Assembly (NCBI GenBank): GCA_002470275.1
Contig: DKNY01000021.1
Span: forward strand, 1-10,056
DNA: 10,056 bases
Source of the DNA: Gammaproteobacteria bacterium UBA7376
Lineage (GTDB): Bacteria; Pseudomonadota; Gammaproteobacteria; Pseudomonadales; Azotimanducaceae
Direction of reading: 5' to 3'
Positions 1-8,125 of the stretch are shown here, in pieces; the stretch's first letter is position 1; each line of letters opens with the position of its first letter. Position numbers and translations under genes: made by a program. The notes below the pieces were generated by a model, which was given only the letters and a program-made list of their open reading frames with translations, had not been told where the DNA came from and did no database searches.

Positions 1-2
1 CC

Positions 3-2726
3 GTGGCTCGCGCCCTGGTTCATTCGATCCTGGCGATCCTGGGAATTCAGCTCGCACTCTTACTGCAGGCCTGCGGCGGCGGCGGGTCGTCAACACCAGC
101 CAATGCTCCAGCACCGCCCCCTGTGGCGGTGGAACCAGAACCCCTGCGCCTGACAGGCCGCGCTGCTGACGGATACCTGGGCAGCGCCGAGGTTTGTTTA
201 GATATCAGTGAAAATGGGGACTGCTCGGATGAAGAGGACTCAGTCCGAACATTCACGGGCAATGACGGTGAATTCATCCTTGAGGCGCTGGAAGAACACT
301 TTGCCCAGTATCCCATCGTGGTACGGGCGGTCGAAGGCACGACCACTGATGCGGACTTGATCACTGACGACAACCCTACGGGCATCATTCCCCCGGATGG
401 CGGCTATACGCTGAAAGCGCCACCGGGCCTCTTCGACCCCTTGCAGCCCGATGTCGAAGTCTTCGTGAGCCCCCTAACCACCTTGGTGGAGAATGAGCGC
501 AGCCGTTTGATGGAGGAAGACGCTGTCCTATCAACGACTGAAGCCCTCCATCAGGCCAATCAACGCCTTATGGAGGCTTTAAACCTGGTCGACGATTCAC
601 TCATAGACCTTTACACGGACTACATCGTCCATTCGGCAGCGGAGGATGAGGGGATTGCAGCCCTGGCCCATAGAGTTCATACCGCCGCCCAAGTCACCGC
701 CGGCATCATCGCCAGGGTAGAAAGGCGCGTCGCCAGCGCCCTAGCGTCCGACCCTAATCTGGATGAAGCATTGGCCCTGAGGCTCGCGTTGGCGACCACT
801 ACGGAGGCCCTCGACGCGATCACAGACCAGGTGGCGGATAGGATCGAACTTCTCAATGAGGAGATCGATTCTGAACAACTGCAGGCGGAGGATTACACCA
901 CAAGGCTGGCGGAGGGAATCCAGGAGATGATCAGCCGCAACGATCCTGTGGAGACGGCCAACGCCCTCATAGACCTTGTCGCCATAGAAACCGCCCCGTC
1001 GGCCACCGCTACGGCTGCTGAGGTGTTGCGGTCCAACGATACCGTCTTTGTCTCCAATATCGGAGAAAACTATGATTACGACGTGTACGAAGAGGTCGCA
1101 GACGTCACCTTCTCGGCCATAGTTCTCGACAGCGTCACGAATCAGGTGACCCTACCGAGAGCGTTATTGCCCTCGAACTCTCGTTACGACCTTGCCGTTC
1201 TGTCACCGGATGGCTGGAGGCGCCTGGAGGAGGAAGAGGAGGACACCGTTACGATCCCTCTCAATGACGACGGCAGTCTTGGCTCGCCATCGCTAGAGAG
1301 TCCGTTCGCCGTGGATGCCCAAGTTGAATCTCTAGACCTAGAGGGCCTTCCCATCCCGAGCACCTTAGCGGCCCATAGCCCGCTGGAAAGCGACCCCTGG
1401 GAACTGCCCTTTAATCCGCCGCTGTGGAAGCGTCTTCTTGATGACGGCAGCACCTTCGGTCCAGGGAGTTCGCTATATCTCGCCCAGGGACAGGTACCAA
1501 CGCGCGTTACCCTTGATGGGTATGATTTCGTCTTCCTCGGTCTGAACTTTCTTGAAATCAACACGCTCGCAGCTTTGAACAATTCTCCAGGCACCCTGGA
1601 CGAGGATGATGCAGTCTCGATCGATGAGTTTTCAAACCTTATCCATTGGCAAATTGGCCAGCGGTATCTTGAAGATCTCGAATACGGCTACCGTCAGCTC
1701 TATGTCGCGCTGCAGGATGGCACCGCCTACATTTTTGAGTTTAGTTACGAAGCCTTTTATTTAGGAGCCGAAACTGTCGGTACGGTGATCACCACCGTGC
1801 CAGCGTCCGTCCAGACGCTGAGCGGGGAGGACATCCTGGTCATACCGATTTCTGATGAACTATCTCGATACCACCTATACCCAGCGCTATCCAGCGCCTT
1901 CTCTACATCCAACGCCGTGGCCTACAGCATCTTCGAGAATGAATTTCGCCCAGTCGACGCTCGAGAGAGCATGTCGTTCGATATTGCGATCTACAACGCC
2001 GCCGCCAGAGACTGGATTCTGTCGGCGGTGAATGACGACGAGCTTCTGCGTCATAGAGATCGCGCGCGCAATGAAGCCGTTCTAGATGAGGCATCTCAGA
2101 TACCGTTCCCCACCCAACAGGCAACCCTATATCTCGGTCATCTTCCGACTACCAAAGACGGCACTTGGGACCTCTGGGAACGCCACTACAGCGAGGCATC
2201 CGACCAGTATGTGGAGACAGGGTCAGGCGCAAACGTTCGCATTGAAGTCGAGGGTACAGATCGCTACCGAGCTGACGGTACAGTGAGAATTGACAATGTG
2301 GACCGAGTGCGCAGGATTGATTTACAGACCGACGAGGTCGATGACGAGAGTGACCTTCCGATCACCCCAGATTTCTTTAGCGTTTTATACAGCTACATTG
2401 TTGAGGAATCATCGAATATATTTGAGGTGTGTGTTTTAAACCGTTATGCAGTCGACCGGTTAGGAACGGGCCTGCTGGAGGCTGGGGAGTGCGGAGAGGA
2501 CTCTACCCACTACCTCAGTCTAGACCTGGATTTGCTGACCGCCAGGATGGACGAACTGGCTGATCCAGAGCGCGAGGACAAAGAGCCAGCGACGCATGGC
2601 CACTCGACACCAAGCAACTCGCCGCCCAGGCACCCGGCCCAAGGGGACCCCTGGTTACGACAACGACCCGAGGGGGAGAACAAACAAAGGACGCGGCCAA
2701 CCCCTGAGCACTCGGTCCCGCCCTAG
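3..2726 (+). CDS. Large putative outer-membrane lipoprotein of unknown function
   Basis: 907 residues from a GTG at the window edge; no ribosome binding site can be seen because the sequence begins two bases earlier, so the true start may lie upstream. A start here is nevertheless plausible, since it gives a complete lipoprotein signal: Arg3, a hydrophobic core (about 8-21) and the lipobox LQAC with lipidated Cys24, then GGGGSS and a Pro-rich linker (about 31-48). Gly follows the Cys, so by the enteric +2 rule it would go to the outer membrane. Residues about 49-98 look like a small beta domain with an Asp/Asn/Gly-rich turn ([13 protein letters not shown]), resembling the 'DGY...CLD.N.NG.C' modules common in secreted proteins of marine Gammaproteobacteria. 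About 160-340 looks helical; the rest is mixed, acidic and beta-like. The last 50 or so residues are Pro/Arg/His-rich and probably disordered. I do not recognise the family and assign no function. Confidence 0.8.
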   Translation: MARALVHSILAILGIQLALLLQACGGGGSSTPANAPAPPPVAVEPEPLRLTGRAADGYLGSAEVCLDISENGDCSDEEDSVRTFTGNDGEFILEALEEHFAQYPIVVRAVEGTTTDADLITDDNPTGIIPPDGGYTLKAPPGLFDPLQPDVEVFVSPLTTLVENERSRLMEEDAVLSTTEALHQANQRLMEALNLVDDSLIDLYTDYIVHSAAEDEGIAALAHRVHTAAQVTAGIIARVERRVASALASDPNLDEALALRLALATTTEALDAITDQVADRIELLNEEIDSEQLQAEDYTTRLAEGIQEMISRNDPVETANALIDLVAIETAPSATATAAEVLRSNDTVFVSNIGENYDYDVYEEVADVTFSAIVLDSVTNQVTLPRALLPSNSRYDLAVLSPDGWRRLEEEEEDTVTIPLNDDGSLGSPSLESPFAVDAQVESLDLEGLPIPSTLAAHSPLESDPWELPFNPPLWKRLLDDGSTFGPGSSLYLAQGQVPTRVTLDGYDFVFLGLNFLEINTLAALNNSPGTLDEDDAVSIDEFSNLIHWQIGQRYLEDLEYGYRQLYVALQDGTAYIFEFSYEAFYLGAETVGTVITTVPASVQTLSGEDILVIPISDELSRYHLYPALSSAFSTSNAVAYSIFENEFRPVDARESMSFDIAIYNAAARDWILSAVNDDELLRHRDRARNEAVLDEASQIPFPTQQATLYLGHLPTTKDGTWDLWERHYSEASDQYVETGSGANVRIEVEGTDRYRADGTVRIDNVDRVRRIDLQTDEVDDESDLPITPDFFSVLYSYIVEESSNIFEVCVLNRYAVDRLGTGLLEAGECGEDSTHYLSLDLDLLTARMDELADPEREDKEPATHGHSTPSNSPPRHPAQGDPWLRQRPEGENKQRTRPTPEHSVPP

Positions 2727-3286
2727 GCCTTAGGCAACGTCACGCCTCGCTGGCCCTGGTACTTGCCGCCGCGGTCCTTGTAGCTGGTTTCGCAGCGCTC
2801 GTCCGACTGGAAAAAAAGCATCTGTGCCACCCCTTCATTGGCATAAATTTTCGCGGGTAGGGTAGTGGTATTGGAGAACTCCAGGGTCACATGACCCTCC
2901 CACTCAGGCTCCAATGGGGTCACGTTCACGATGATGCCGCAGCGGGCATAGGTCGACTTCCCGAGGCAAATGGTTAGCACATCCTCGGGAATGCGAAAAT
3001 ACTCCACGGTACTGGCCAGCGCAAAGGAGTTGGGCGGAATAATGCAGCTGTCCCCCTCAACGTCTACAAAACTGCGCTCGTCGAAGGCCTTAGGATCTAC
3101 GGTTGCCGAGTGAATATTGGTGAAGACTTTGAACTGGTTGGCACAGCGTACATCGTAACCATAGCTTGACGTGCCATAGGAGATCACCCGGGCCCCTTCC
3201 CTTGTTCTTACCTGGCCAGCCTCAAAGGGCTCTATCATGCCGCGCCCGGCTTGCTCCACGATCCAGCGATCAGATTTTATGGTCAT
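2723..3286 (-). CDS. dcd: dCTP deaminase
   Basis: 187 residues. Deaminates dCTP to dUTP plus ammonia in the cytoplasm, supplying dUTP that dUTPase turns into dUMP for thymidylate synthesis. The sequence matches the Pseudomonas-type Dcd (about 188 residues) almost end to end from memory: [15 protein letters not shown] at 34-48, [10 protein letters not shown] at 81-90, the [10 protein letters not shown] signature at 108-117 (Ser111 and Arg115 expected in the active site), and TLEFSN at 134-139 with Glu136 as the expected catalytic base. The C-terminal [15 protein letters not shown] is the conserved lid that closes over the nucleotide. The ATG is preceded by GAGGG at 3293-3297 with a 6-base spacer. 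It lies 77 bases downstream of apbC on the same strand and could be co-transcribed with it. Its stop overlaps the stop of the convergent lipoprotein gene. A bifunctional dCTP deaminase/dUTPase is unlikely given the close match to the monofunctional proteobacterial type. Confidence 0.97.
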   Translation of the reverse strand: MTIKSDRWIVEQAGRGMIEPFEAGQVRTREGARVISYGTSSYGYDVRCANQFKVFTNIHSATVDPKAFDERSFVDVEGDSCIIPPNSFALASTVEYFRIPEDVLTICLGKSTYARCGIIVNVTPLEPEWEGHVTLEFSNTTTLPAKIYANEGVAQMLFFQSDERCETSYKDRGGKYQGQRGVTLPKA

Positions 3287-3292
3287 CGTTTT

Positions 3293-3297
3293 CCCTC
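3293..3297 (-). promoter_or_regulatory. Ribosome binding site of dcd
   Basis: GAGGG on the minus strand, 6 bases before the ATG. It supports the chosen dcd start at 3286. Confidence 0.7.
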
Positions 3298-3363
3298 AAC
3301 CCAGGCCGCCCTCTGCAGCCCAACATTACTAATTTATGCGGACGACCCGCCTCTTGGGCGCGG

Positions 3364-4383
3364 CTAGTCCTCCACCATGCTGATGCTCGGGCCTGGATCG
3401 GTATCCTGGGCCGCCCAGAGTCGAGCCGCCAAGTGCCGGGCTGCATCTCGATACTGCCCGCTGATCAGACTTTCAGGATCTGAGCTTACCATCGGGCTGC
3501 CTCCATCGGACTGCTCCCGCAGGGATAGGGATAAGGGCAGCTGCCCCAGCAGAGGGACACCGAGTTCTTCGGCCACCTGCTGTCCCCCACCGTCGCCGAA
3601 GGGGTGACTCACATGACCGCAGCTTTCACATTGATGGACGCTCATGTTCTCCAGAATGCCCAGCACTGGAATATCCACCTTGGCAAACATGCCGACGCCC
3701 TTCCTGGCATCCAGTAGAGCGATATCCTGGGGCGTGGTCACGATCACCGCCCCGGAGCAGGGCGCCTGCTGGGCCAAGGTGAGCTGAATGTCGCCGGTGC
3801 CCGGGGGCATATCCACGATAAGATAGTCCAGTTCCCCCCACAGGGTCTGTCCCAGAATCTGCTGCAACGCACCGCTGGCCATGGGGCCTCGCCAGATCAT
3901 GGGCGTTTTGTCGGTGGTCATCAGGCTCATGGACATGGCCTTCAGCCCGTGGGCGGATACAGGTTCAAAATACTTGCCGTCTACGATCTCGGGGCGACGA
4001 CCCTCCTCAATCCCTAGCATCATGCCCTGACTGGGTCCGTAGATATCCGCATCCAGCAGGCCCACGTTGGCACCCTCTGCCGCAAGGCCCAGGGCTAAAT
4101 TGATGGCTGACGTGGACTTCCCCACCCCGCCCTTGCCGCTGGCAATAAGAACCAAGTGTTTCACCTGTTCAAAGGCCGGGGGGGCATCGGATTTAAAGGT
4201 TAGCGCCAGGTCGACTGTAGGCAATCCCAGGAATTCTGCCAGACGCTCTGCCGCATCTGCCTGTATGCCCCGGGCCGGATAACCCAGCCCTACGGTGATG
4301 CGGTCCCCGTCGCGCTGCACCGTGGCCCCAAGGCTGCCCCAGCTTTGCCCAAGATAGGGATCCAGAAAGTCTTCTACCTGCAT
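3364..4383 (-). CDS. apbC: Fe-S cluster carrier ATPase ApbC (Mrp/NBP35 family)
   Basis: 339 residues from the chosen ATG at 4383. Mrp-family P-loop ATPase that binds and transfers 4Fe-4S clusters to apoproteins in the cytoplasm. Visible features: an N-terminal DUF59/MIP18-like segment (about 1-70); the deviant Walker A GKGGVGKST at 83-91, typical of the MinD/Mrp group; LLDADIYGPSQ at 109-119; the switch-like VDMPPGTGD at 190-198; and the family CxxC pair Cys252/Cys255 (QCESCGH), the cluster ligands bridging the dimer. Length fits the bacterial family (about 350-370), with a slightly short N-terminus. The reading frame stays open upstream to an ATG at 4530, but those 49 codons (rich in Arg, His and Ser) look noncoding. 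The start at 4383 has AAGGGG six bases upstream and gives a normal N-terminus. It sits divergent from metG, a common neighbour, and upstream of dcd on the same strand. Confidence 0.96.
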   Translation of the reverse strand: MQVEDFLDPYLGQSWGSLGATVQRDGDRITVGLGYPARGIQADAAERLAEFLGLPTVDLALTFKSDAPPAFEQVKHLVLIASGKGGVGKSTSAINLALGLAAEGANVGLLDADIYGPSQGMMLGIEEGRRPEIVDGKYFEPVSAHGLKAMSMSLMTTDKTPMIWRGPMASGALQQILGQTLWGELDYLIVDMPPGTGDIQLTLAQQAPCSGAVIVTTPQDIALLDARKGVGMFAKVDIPVLGILENMSVHQCESCGHVSHPFGDGGGQQVAEELGVPLLGQLPLSLSLREQSDGGSPMVSSDPESLISGQYRDAARHLAARLWAAQDTDPGPSISMVED

Positions 4384-4603
4384 GCACTGCCCCTTGTGAT
4401 CTTTTTCTGCACACCCTGCGGCGATGGCGGGTGTCCTGAGTCTGAGAGAGTGCATTGTATGTGAAAAGCGGCCGCAGGAGGGGCGTCTGGATTGTTGATG
4501 CGGCGACCCCCCGGGCACGGTATATTGCACCGCTTAGACGCCCCCTGATTCAATTCACGCACCCGCGATAAAGGCGAGGCCGCAAAACCGGACTAAGCAT
4601 TAC
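4384..4603. promoter_or_regulatory. Divergent intergenic region between apbC and metG
   Basis: 220 bases that must carry the start signals for both the leftward apbC-dcd pair and the rightward metG-rsx genes. On the plus strand TATATT (4521-4526) is a good -10 match, about 78 bases before metG, but the best upstream candidates (TTGTTG/TTGATG, 4492-4500) sit 20 or more bases away, which is too far for an ideal -35. On the minus strand TACAAT (about 4453-4458) is a possible -10 for apbC without a clear -35. The metG start has no strong Shine-Dalgarno sequence. I see no convincing T-box, other riboswitch or leader-peptide structure. The region as a promoter region is inferred from gene orientation; the individual boxes are weak. 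Confidence 0.4.
4390..4395 (-). promoter_or_regulatory. Ribosome binding site deciding the apbC start
   Basis: AAGGGG on the minus strand, 6 bases before the ATG at 4383. It favours that start over the longer open frame beginning at 4530. Confidence 0.65.
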
Positions 4604-6619
4604 ATGGCACGTCAGATTCTCATCACCAGCGCCCTGCCCAACGCCAATGGCCCTATCCACCTGGGGCACATGCTTGAGCAAATTCAGACCGACATTTGGG
4701 CACGCTTTCAGCGCATGCGCGGACATCAGGCTCTGTACGTTTGTGCCGATGATACCCACGGCACCGCAACCATGATCCGAGCCGAACAGGAAGGTATTCA
4801 GCCAGAGACGTTAGTCGAGCAAATGCGCGCACTGCACGTGGCCGATTCAGAGGGGTTTTTGATCGCCCACGATAACTATCACTCAACCCATTCGCCTGAA
4901 AACAAACACTTTTCGGAGTTAATCTTTCAACGACTGCAGCAGGCCGGATTGATTTTCACCCAGGAAGTTGAGCAGCTCTACGATTCAGAAAAGGCGCTGT
5001 TCTTAGCCGATCGCTTCGTGATCGGCGGCTGTCCGAAGTGTGGTGCAGAGGGGCAATATGGCGATAACTGTGAGGTTTGCGGTGCGACCTATGCCGCTAC
5101 CGAGTTACGAGACCCGCGATCCATTTACTCCGGCGTCGAGCCAGAGCTCAGAGCATCGGAACACTTCTTTTTTGATCTCAGCAAATATACCAATTTCCTG
5201 AGGTCGTGGACCCACTCTGGCACCGTCCAACCAGAGGTTGCGAACAAACTCAGCGAGTGGCTGGAGGATGGACTCAAGGCCTGGGACATTTCCCGAGACG
5301 CGCCTTATTTCGGATTTACCATTCCTAACGCTGAGGACAAGTATTTTTACGTTTGGATGGACGCCCCCATCGGCTATATGGCCAGCTTTAAAAATCTTTG
5401 TGATGGCGTCGGGCAGGACAGCATCGACTTTGACGCATTTTGGCAGGCGGGCAGCCCGTGCGAGGTACACCACTTTATCGGCAAGGACATCGTGAACTTC
5501 CACGCGTTATTTTGGCCTGCCGTGTTGGACGGGGCCGGATTCCGAACCCCGACTCGGATTCATACCCATGGCTTCGTCACGGTGGACGGCACCAAGATGT
5601 CGAAATCCCGGGGGACCTTTATTCTGGCCAAGACCTATCTCGACCACCTGAACCCAGAATACCTCCGGTACTACTACGCCACCAAGTTGAGCAACGGCGT
5701 AGACGATCTCGACATCAACCTTGAAGACTTTGTCGCTCGGGTGAATTCGGACCTGGTGGGCAAGGTGGTCAATATCGCCAGTCGCACCGCTGGCTTTCTG
5801 GTTAAGCGCTTTGACGGCACCCTGCATGACACCATTCACGATGCGGCCTTGATGCAGCGCTTCACAGATCAGGTTGAGCCGCTGGCCGCTCTTTTTGAGT
5901 CCGGTGAATTCAGCAGGGCCGTTCGAGAAATCACCGGACTGGCTGATGCAGCCAATCAGTATATTGCGAAGCATGAACCTTGGAATATGATCAAGGACGC
6001 CAGCCAGCAGGATGCGGTTCAGCAGGTTTGCAGCCAAGGCATCAATATGTTCCGTGCGCTCATGGTCTTTCTAAAGCCCATCCTGCCAGCAACCGCTGAG
6101 CGCACTGAGGCCTTTCTCAATATCCCGCCCTTACAGTGGGCGGATGCCATGACGCCGTTGCGCGACCATAAGATCAACGCATTCAAACCCATGCTGCAGC
6201 GTATTGAATCCAGCGCCGTAGAAGCCATGGTCGCTGCCTCAGTCCAGACACCGGAGGAATCGGCAGCAAAGCCGGAAAGCGAGGCCACGCCTCAGTACAT
6301 CGATATCGATGACTTTAATAAGGTTGCGCTGCGGGTGGCTCGCATTACCGAGGCGAAAGAGGTATCAGGGGCAGACAAGCTGCTCCAGCTTACTCTGGAT
6401 GTTGGCGATCATGAGCGTCAGGTTTTCTCGGGCATTAAGCAGGCATATGCCACCGAGGATTTGGTGGGGCGACTAACGGTGGTGGTTGCCAATTTGGCGC
6501 CGCGAAAAATGCGCTTTGGACTCTCCGAAGGCATGGTTCTAGCAGCGGGTCCAGGGGGAGAGGATATCTTCTTGCTGGCACCCGACAGTGGCGCCCAGCC
6601 CGGAATGGCCGTGAAGTAA
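4604..6619 (+). CDS. metG: Methionyl-tRNA synthetase
   Basis: 671 residues, close to E. coli MetRS (about 677). Class I aminoacyl-tRNA synthetase joining Met to tRNA-Met and initiator tRNA in the cytoplasm. Seen in order: Rossmann catalytic core with the HIGH-type motif HLGH at 19-22; a zinc knuckle with Cys143, Cys146, Cys156 and Cys159 (CPKC...CEVC); the KMSKS loop at 331-335 ([12 protein letters not shown]); the helical anticodon-binding domain (about 390-545); a short Ala/Glu/Pro linker (about 546-563); and a C-terminal tRNA-binding/dimerisation OB-fold (about 565-671; [11 protein letters not shown], then [15 protein letters not shown]). The start is fixed by homology ([20 protein letters not shown]), although the ribosome binding site is weak. 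It is complete and intact. Only 37 bases separate it from rsxA with no visible terminator, so read-through into the rsx operon is likely. Confidence 0.98.
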   Translation: MARQILITSALPNANGPIHLGHMLEQIQTDIWARFQRMRGHQALYVCADDTHGTATMIRAEQEGIQPETLVEQMRALHVADSEGFLIAHDNYHSTHSPENKHFSELIFQRLQQAGLIFTQEVEQLYDSEKALFLADRFVIGGCPKCGAEGQYGDNCEVCGATYAATELRDPRSIYSGVEPELRASEHFFFDLSKYTNFLRSWTHSGTVQPEVANKLSEWLEDGLKAWDISRDAPYFGFTIPNAEDKYFYVWMDAPIGYMASFKNLCDGVGQDSIDFDAFWQAGSPCEVHHFIGKDIVNFHALFWPAVLDGAGFRTPTRIHTHGFVTVDGTKMSKSRGTFILAKTYLDHLNPEYLRYYYATKLSNGVDDLDINLEDFVARVNSDLVGKVVNIASRTAGFLVKRFDGTLHDTIHDAALMQRFTDQVEPLAALFESGEFSRAVREITGLADAANQYIAKHEPWNMIKDASQQDAVQQVCSQGINMFRALMVFLKPILPATAERTEAFLNIPPLQWADAMTPLRDHKINAFKPMLQRIESSAVEAMVAASVQTPEESAAKPESEATPQYIDIDDFNKVALRVARITEAKEVSGADKLLQLTLDVGDHERQVFSGIKQAYATEDLVGRLTVVVANLAPRKMRFGLSEGMVLAAGPGGEDIFLLAPDSGAQPGMAVK

Positions 6620-6639
6620 CCGGCATGGGCTTTCGCTTC

Positions 6640-6650
6640 AGGAGCAGGAG
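6640..6650 (+). promoter_or_regulatory. Doubled Shine-Dalgarno sequence before rsxA
   Basis: Two AGGAG copies (6640-6644 and 6646-6650) precede the rsxA ATG, the nearer one with a 6-base spacer. This is the strongest ribosome binding site in the window and suggests efficient initiation at the head of the rsx operon. Confidence 0.75.
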
Positions 6651-6656
6651 AGCGCT

Positions 6657-7235
6657 ATGACCGATCTCGGATTGATTCTGCTGGGGGCTCTCCTCATCAA
6701 TAATTTCGTCCTGGCCCAGTTTCTTGGTCTGTGTCCCTTCATGGGCATCACCCGGAGCATGGATACGGCTTTGGCTACCGGCCTGGCCACAACCTTCGTC
6801 CTCAGCCTAGCGGCCGTGCTGTCCCACTTGCTCTATCATGGCATCCTCGTTCCGCTGGATTTGACCTACCTCAATATCCTGCTGTTTATCGTGGTCATCG
6901 CCGGGGTCGTGCAGCTGATCCAGGTTTATCTGCGCGCCACGTCACCCTTACTGCATCAGGTGCTTGGCATTTATCTGCCGCTCATCACCAGCAACTGCGC
7001 CGTCTTGGGGGTCACTCTGCTGGCGATCAATCAGAGCCTTACCCTGCTGGAAACCCTGGTCTTCGCCATAGGCGCCGCCGCAGGTTTCACGCTAGTTATG
7101 GTGCTCTTTGGCGCCCTACGAGAGCAGCTTGAGCACGCCCCGGTCCCCGCCGCGTTTCGCGGCACCCCGCTTGCCCTAATCAGCGCCGGGCTCATGAGCC
7201 TAGCCTTCATGGGCTTTCAGGGCATCGGTAGCTAG
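6657..7235 (+). CDS. rsxA: Rnf/Rsx electron transport complex subunit A (RsxA/RnfA)
   Basis: 192 residues, matching E. coli RsxA (about 193). Integral inner-membrane subunit with about six hydrophobic helices. Together with RsxE it forms the pseudo-symmetric membrane core of the Rnf complex, related to NqrD/NqrE. Key marks: FLGLCPFMG at 22-30 with Cys26, and [10 protein letters not shown] at 109-118 with Cys114. These are the conserved half-helix cysteines that, with their RsxE equivalents, hold an intramembrane 2Fe-2S cluster in studied Rnf/Nqr structures. The start is set by the doubled AGGAG and by homology ([12 protein letters not shown]). It is the first gene of the rsx operon, followed two bases after its stop by rsxB. 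Nothing in this subunit looks degenerate, which argues that the complex is functional despite the unusual RsxB. Confidence 0.97.
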   Translation: MTDLGLILLGALLINNFVLAQFLGLCPFMGITRSMDTALATGLATTFVLSLAAVLSHLLYHGILVPLDLTYLNILLFIVVIAGVVQLIQVYLRATSPLLHQVLGIYLPLITSNCAVLGVTLLAINQSLTLLETLVFAIGAAAGFTLVMVLFGALREQLEHAPVPAAFRGTPLALISAGLMSLAFMGFQGIGS

Positions 7236-7237
7236 CG

Positions 7238-8125
7238 ATGCTGGCAACGGTCACTATCCTCGCCCTCTTGCTGGTCTTAGCTGCAGCAACCCTCGTACTC
7301 CAGCGCAAATTGCCCGCCGATGACGATGAACTGGTAGACGCCATCGATGCGCTGCTGCCCCAAACCCAGTGCGCCCAATGCGGGCACCCCGGTTGTCGCC
7401 CCTACGCACAGGCAGTCGCCCAAGGTGGGGACATTGATCTCTGCCCTCCAGGGGGCACGGCCCTGGTGCATCAACTTGCCGACCTGATGGAGGTGGATGT
7501 GGGTGCCCAGACGGCGGCGACTGCTGACATTATGGTGGCAAAAATAGACGAGAGGAGCTGTATTGGCTGCACGCTGTGTTTAGCTCCCTGCCCGGTTGAT
7601 GCCATCGTTGGAGCACAGGGCTACCTGCATACGATTATCGTCGATGAGTGCACGGGCTGTGAGCTCTGCATCAGCCCTTGCCCCGTTGACTGTATTACAT
7701 TGCACCCGGTCAGCCCGCCAGAACAGCCGCCCAAACCGGAGCGGCAGGGCTTGGGTTGCATCAACTGCGGTCAGTGCGTGCCCGTCTGTCCCAAGTCTCT
7801 GGCACCGGATCAGCTACTTCAGCTCACCCAGGGGCGGGCCATGCAGGCTGCCCACGATTTAGGGCTACAGGACTGTATCGAGTGCTCGCTCTGCGATAAG
7901 GCCTGCCCGAGCAAAATCAATCTGGCAGAGCTGTTTGGCCAGGCCAAGATTGAGGACCAACTGCGGGTTAGGGATAGGGATCAGCGCGAGCGCAGCAAGC
8001 GCCGTTTCGGCGACCATGTGGCCCGCTTGGAGGCACGATATCAGGACGCCGCCGAGCGCAGACGCCGCCGTCTGTTGGATCGCAAGCTCGGTTCAACGAG
8101 AGGGGATGCCCAAGGTGGGCGTTAG
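7238..8125 (+). CDS. rsxB: RsxB fused to the C-terminal ferredoxin part of RsxC
   Basis: 295 residues, against about 192 for E. coli RsxB. Residues 1-22 form an N-terminal membrane anchor. Next comes the RnfB 4Fe-4S domain (Cys45, Cys48, Cys53, Cys69; [17 protein letters not shown]) and the RsxB two-cluster ferredoxin (Cys108/111/114/118 and Cys138/141/144/148; [19 protein letters not shown]). A Pro-rich linker (about 157-170) follows, where normal RsxB would end. After it come two further motifs, [12 protein letters not shown] (Cys174/177/180/184) and [16 protein letters not shown] (Cys213/216/219/223), then a highly charged helix (about 236-284). This last third aligns in motif order, spacing and tail character with the end of RsxC as I recall it from E. 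coli (CIRC...CP, about 39 residues, DCIECGAC..VCPSNI, then an Arg/Lys/Glu/Ala coiled coil). The NADH/FMN part of RsxC is absent. Up to five 4Fe-4S clusters are predicted, all cytoplasmic. Fusion rather than a clostridial-type long RnfB is inferred from the DCIEC..C..CPS signature and basic tail. Confidence 0.93.
   Translation: MLATVTILALLLVLAAATLVLQRKLPADDDELVDAIDALLPQTQCAQCGHPGCRPYAQAVAQGGDIDLCPPGGTALVHQLADLMEVDVGAQTAATADIMVAKIDERSCIGCTLCLAPCPVDAIVGAQGYLHTIIVDECTGCELCISPCPVDCITLHPVSPPEQPPKPERQGLGCINCGQCVPVCPKSLAPDQLLQLTQGRAMQAAHDLGLQDCIECSLCDKACPSKINLAELFGQAKIEDQLRVRDRDQRERSKRRFGDHVARLEARYQDAAERRRRRLLDRKLGSTRGDAQGGR

Noticed and set aside
3287..3363. Possible hairpin between apbC and dcd (GC-rich CGCC/GGCG pairing near 3350)
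   Set aside because: The stem is only about 4 bp, and no U-run follows in the direction of transcription, so it is not supported as a terminator.
3521..3532. AGGGATAGGGAT, repeated at 7970-7981
   Set aside because: A 12-base match between two unrelated coding regions (apbC and rsxB), each encoding ordinary family sequence there. Probably chance from low-complexity codons.
4384..4530. 49-codon upstream extension of the apbC reading frame, up to an ATG at 4530
   Set aside because: The sequence is unlike ApbC N-termini, and a well-spaced AAGGGG precedes the ATG at 4383. The extension would also consume most of the divergent promoter region.
5507..6037. 176-codon open frame antisense to metG, and similar long antisense frames at 5105-5503 and 9629-9988
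   Set aside because: They lie wholly within well-supported genes on the other strand, show no recognisable domains, and are explained by the high GC and codon bias of the sense genes.
7935..8105. Extension of the rsxD reading frame upstream, inside rsxB
   Set aside because: These 57 codons lie over the conserved end of rsxB in another frame and do not resemble an RsxD N-terminus. The family match begins near 8106.
7238..8125. The long RsxB being simply a clostridial-type multi-cluster RnfB
   Set aside because: The extra motifs carry the RsxC-like DCIEC..C...CPS pattern and an RsxC-like basic coiled-coil tail, and the rsxC gene is missing at exactly this place. The idea remains testable by phylogeny.
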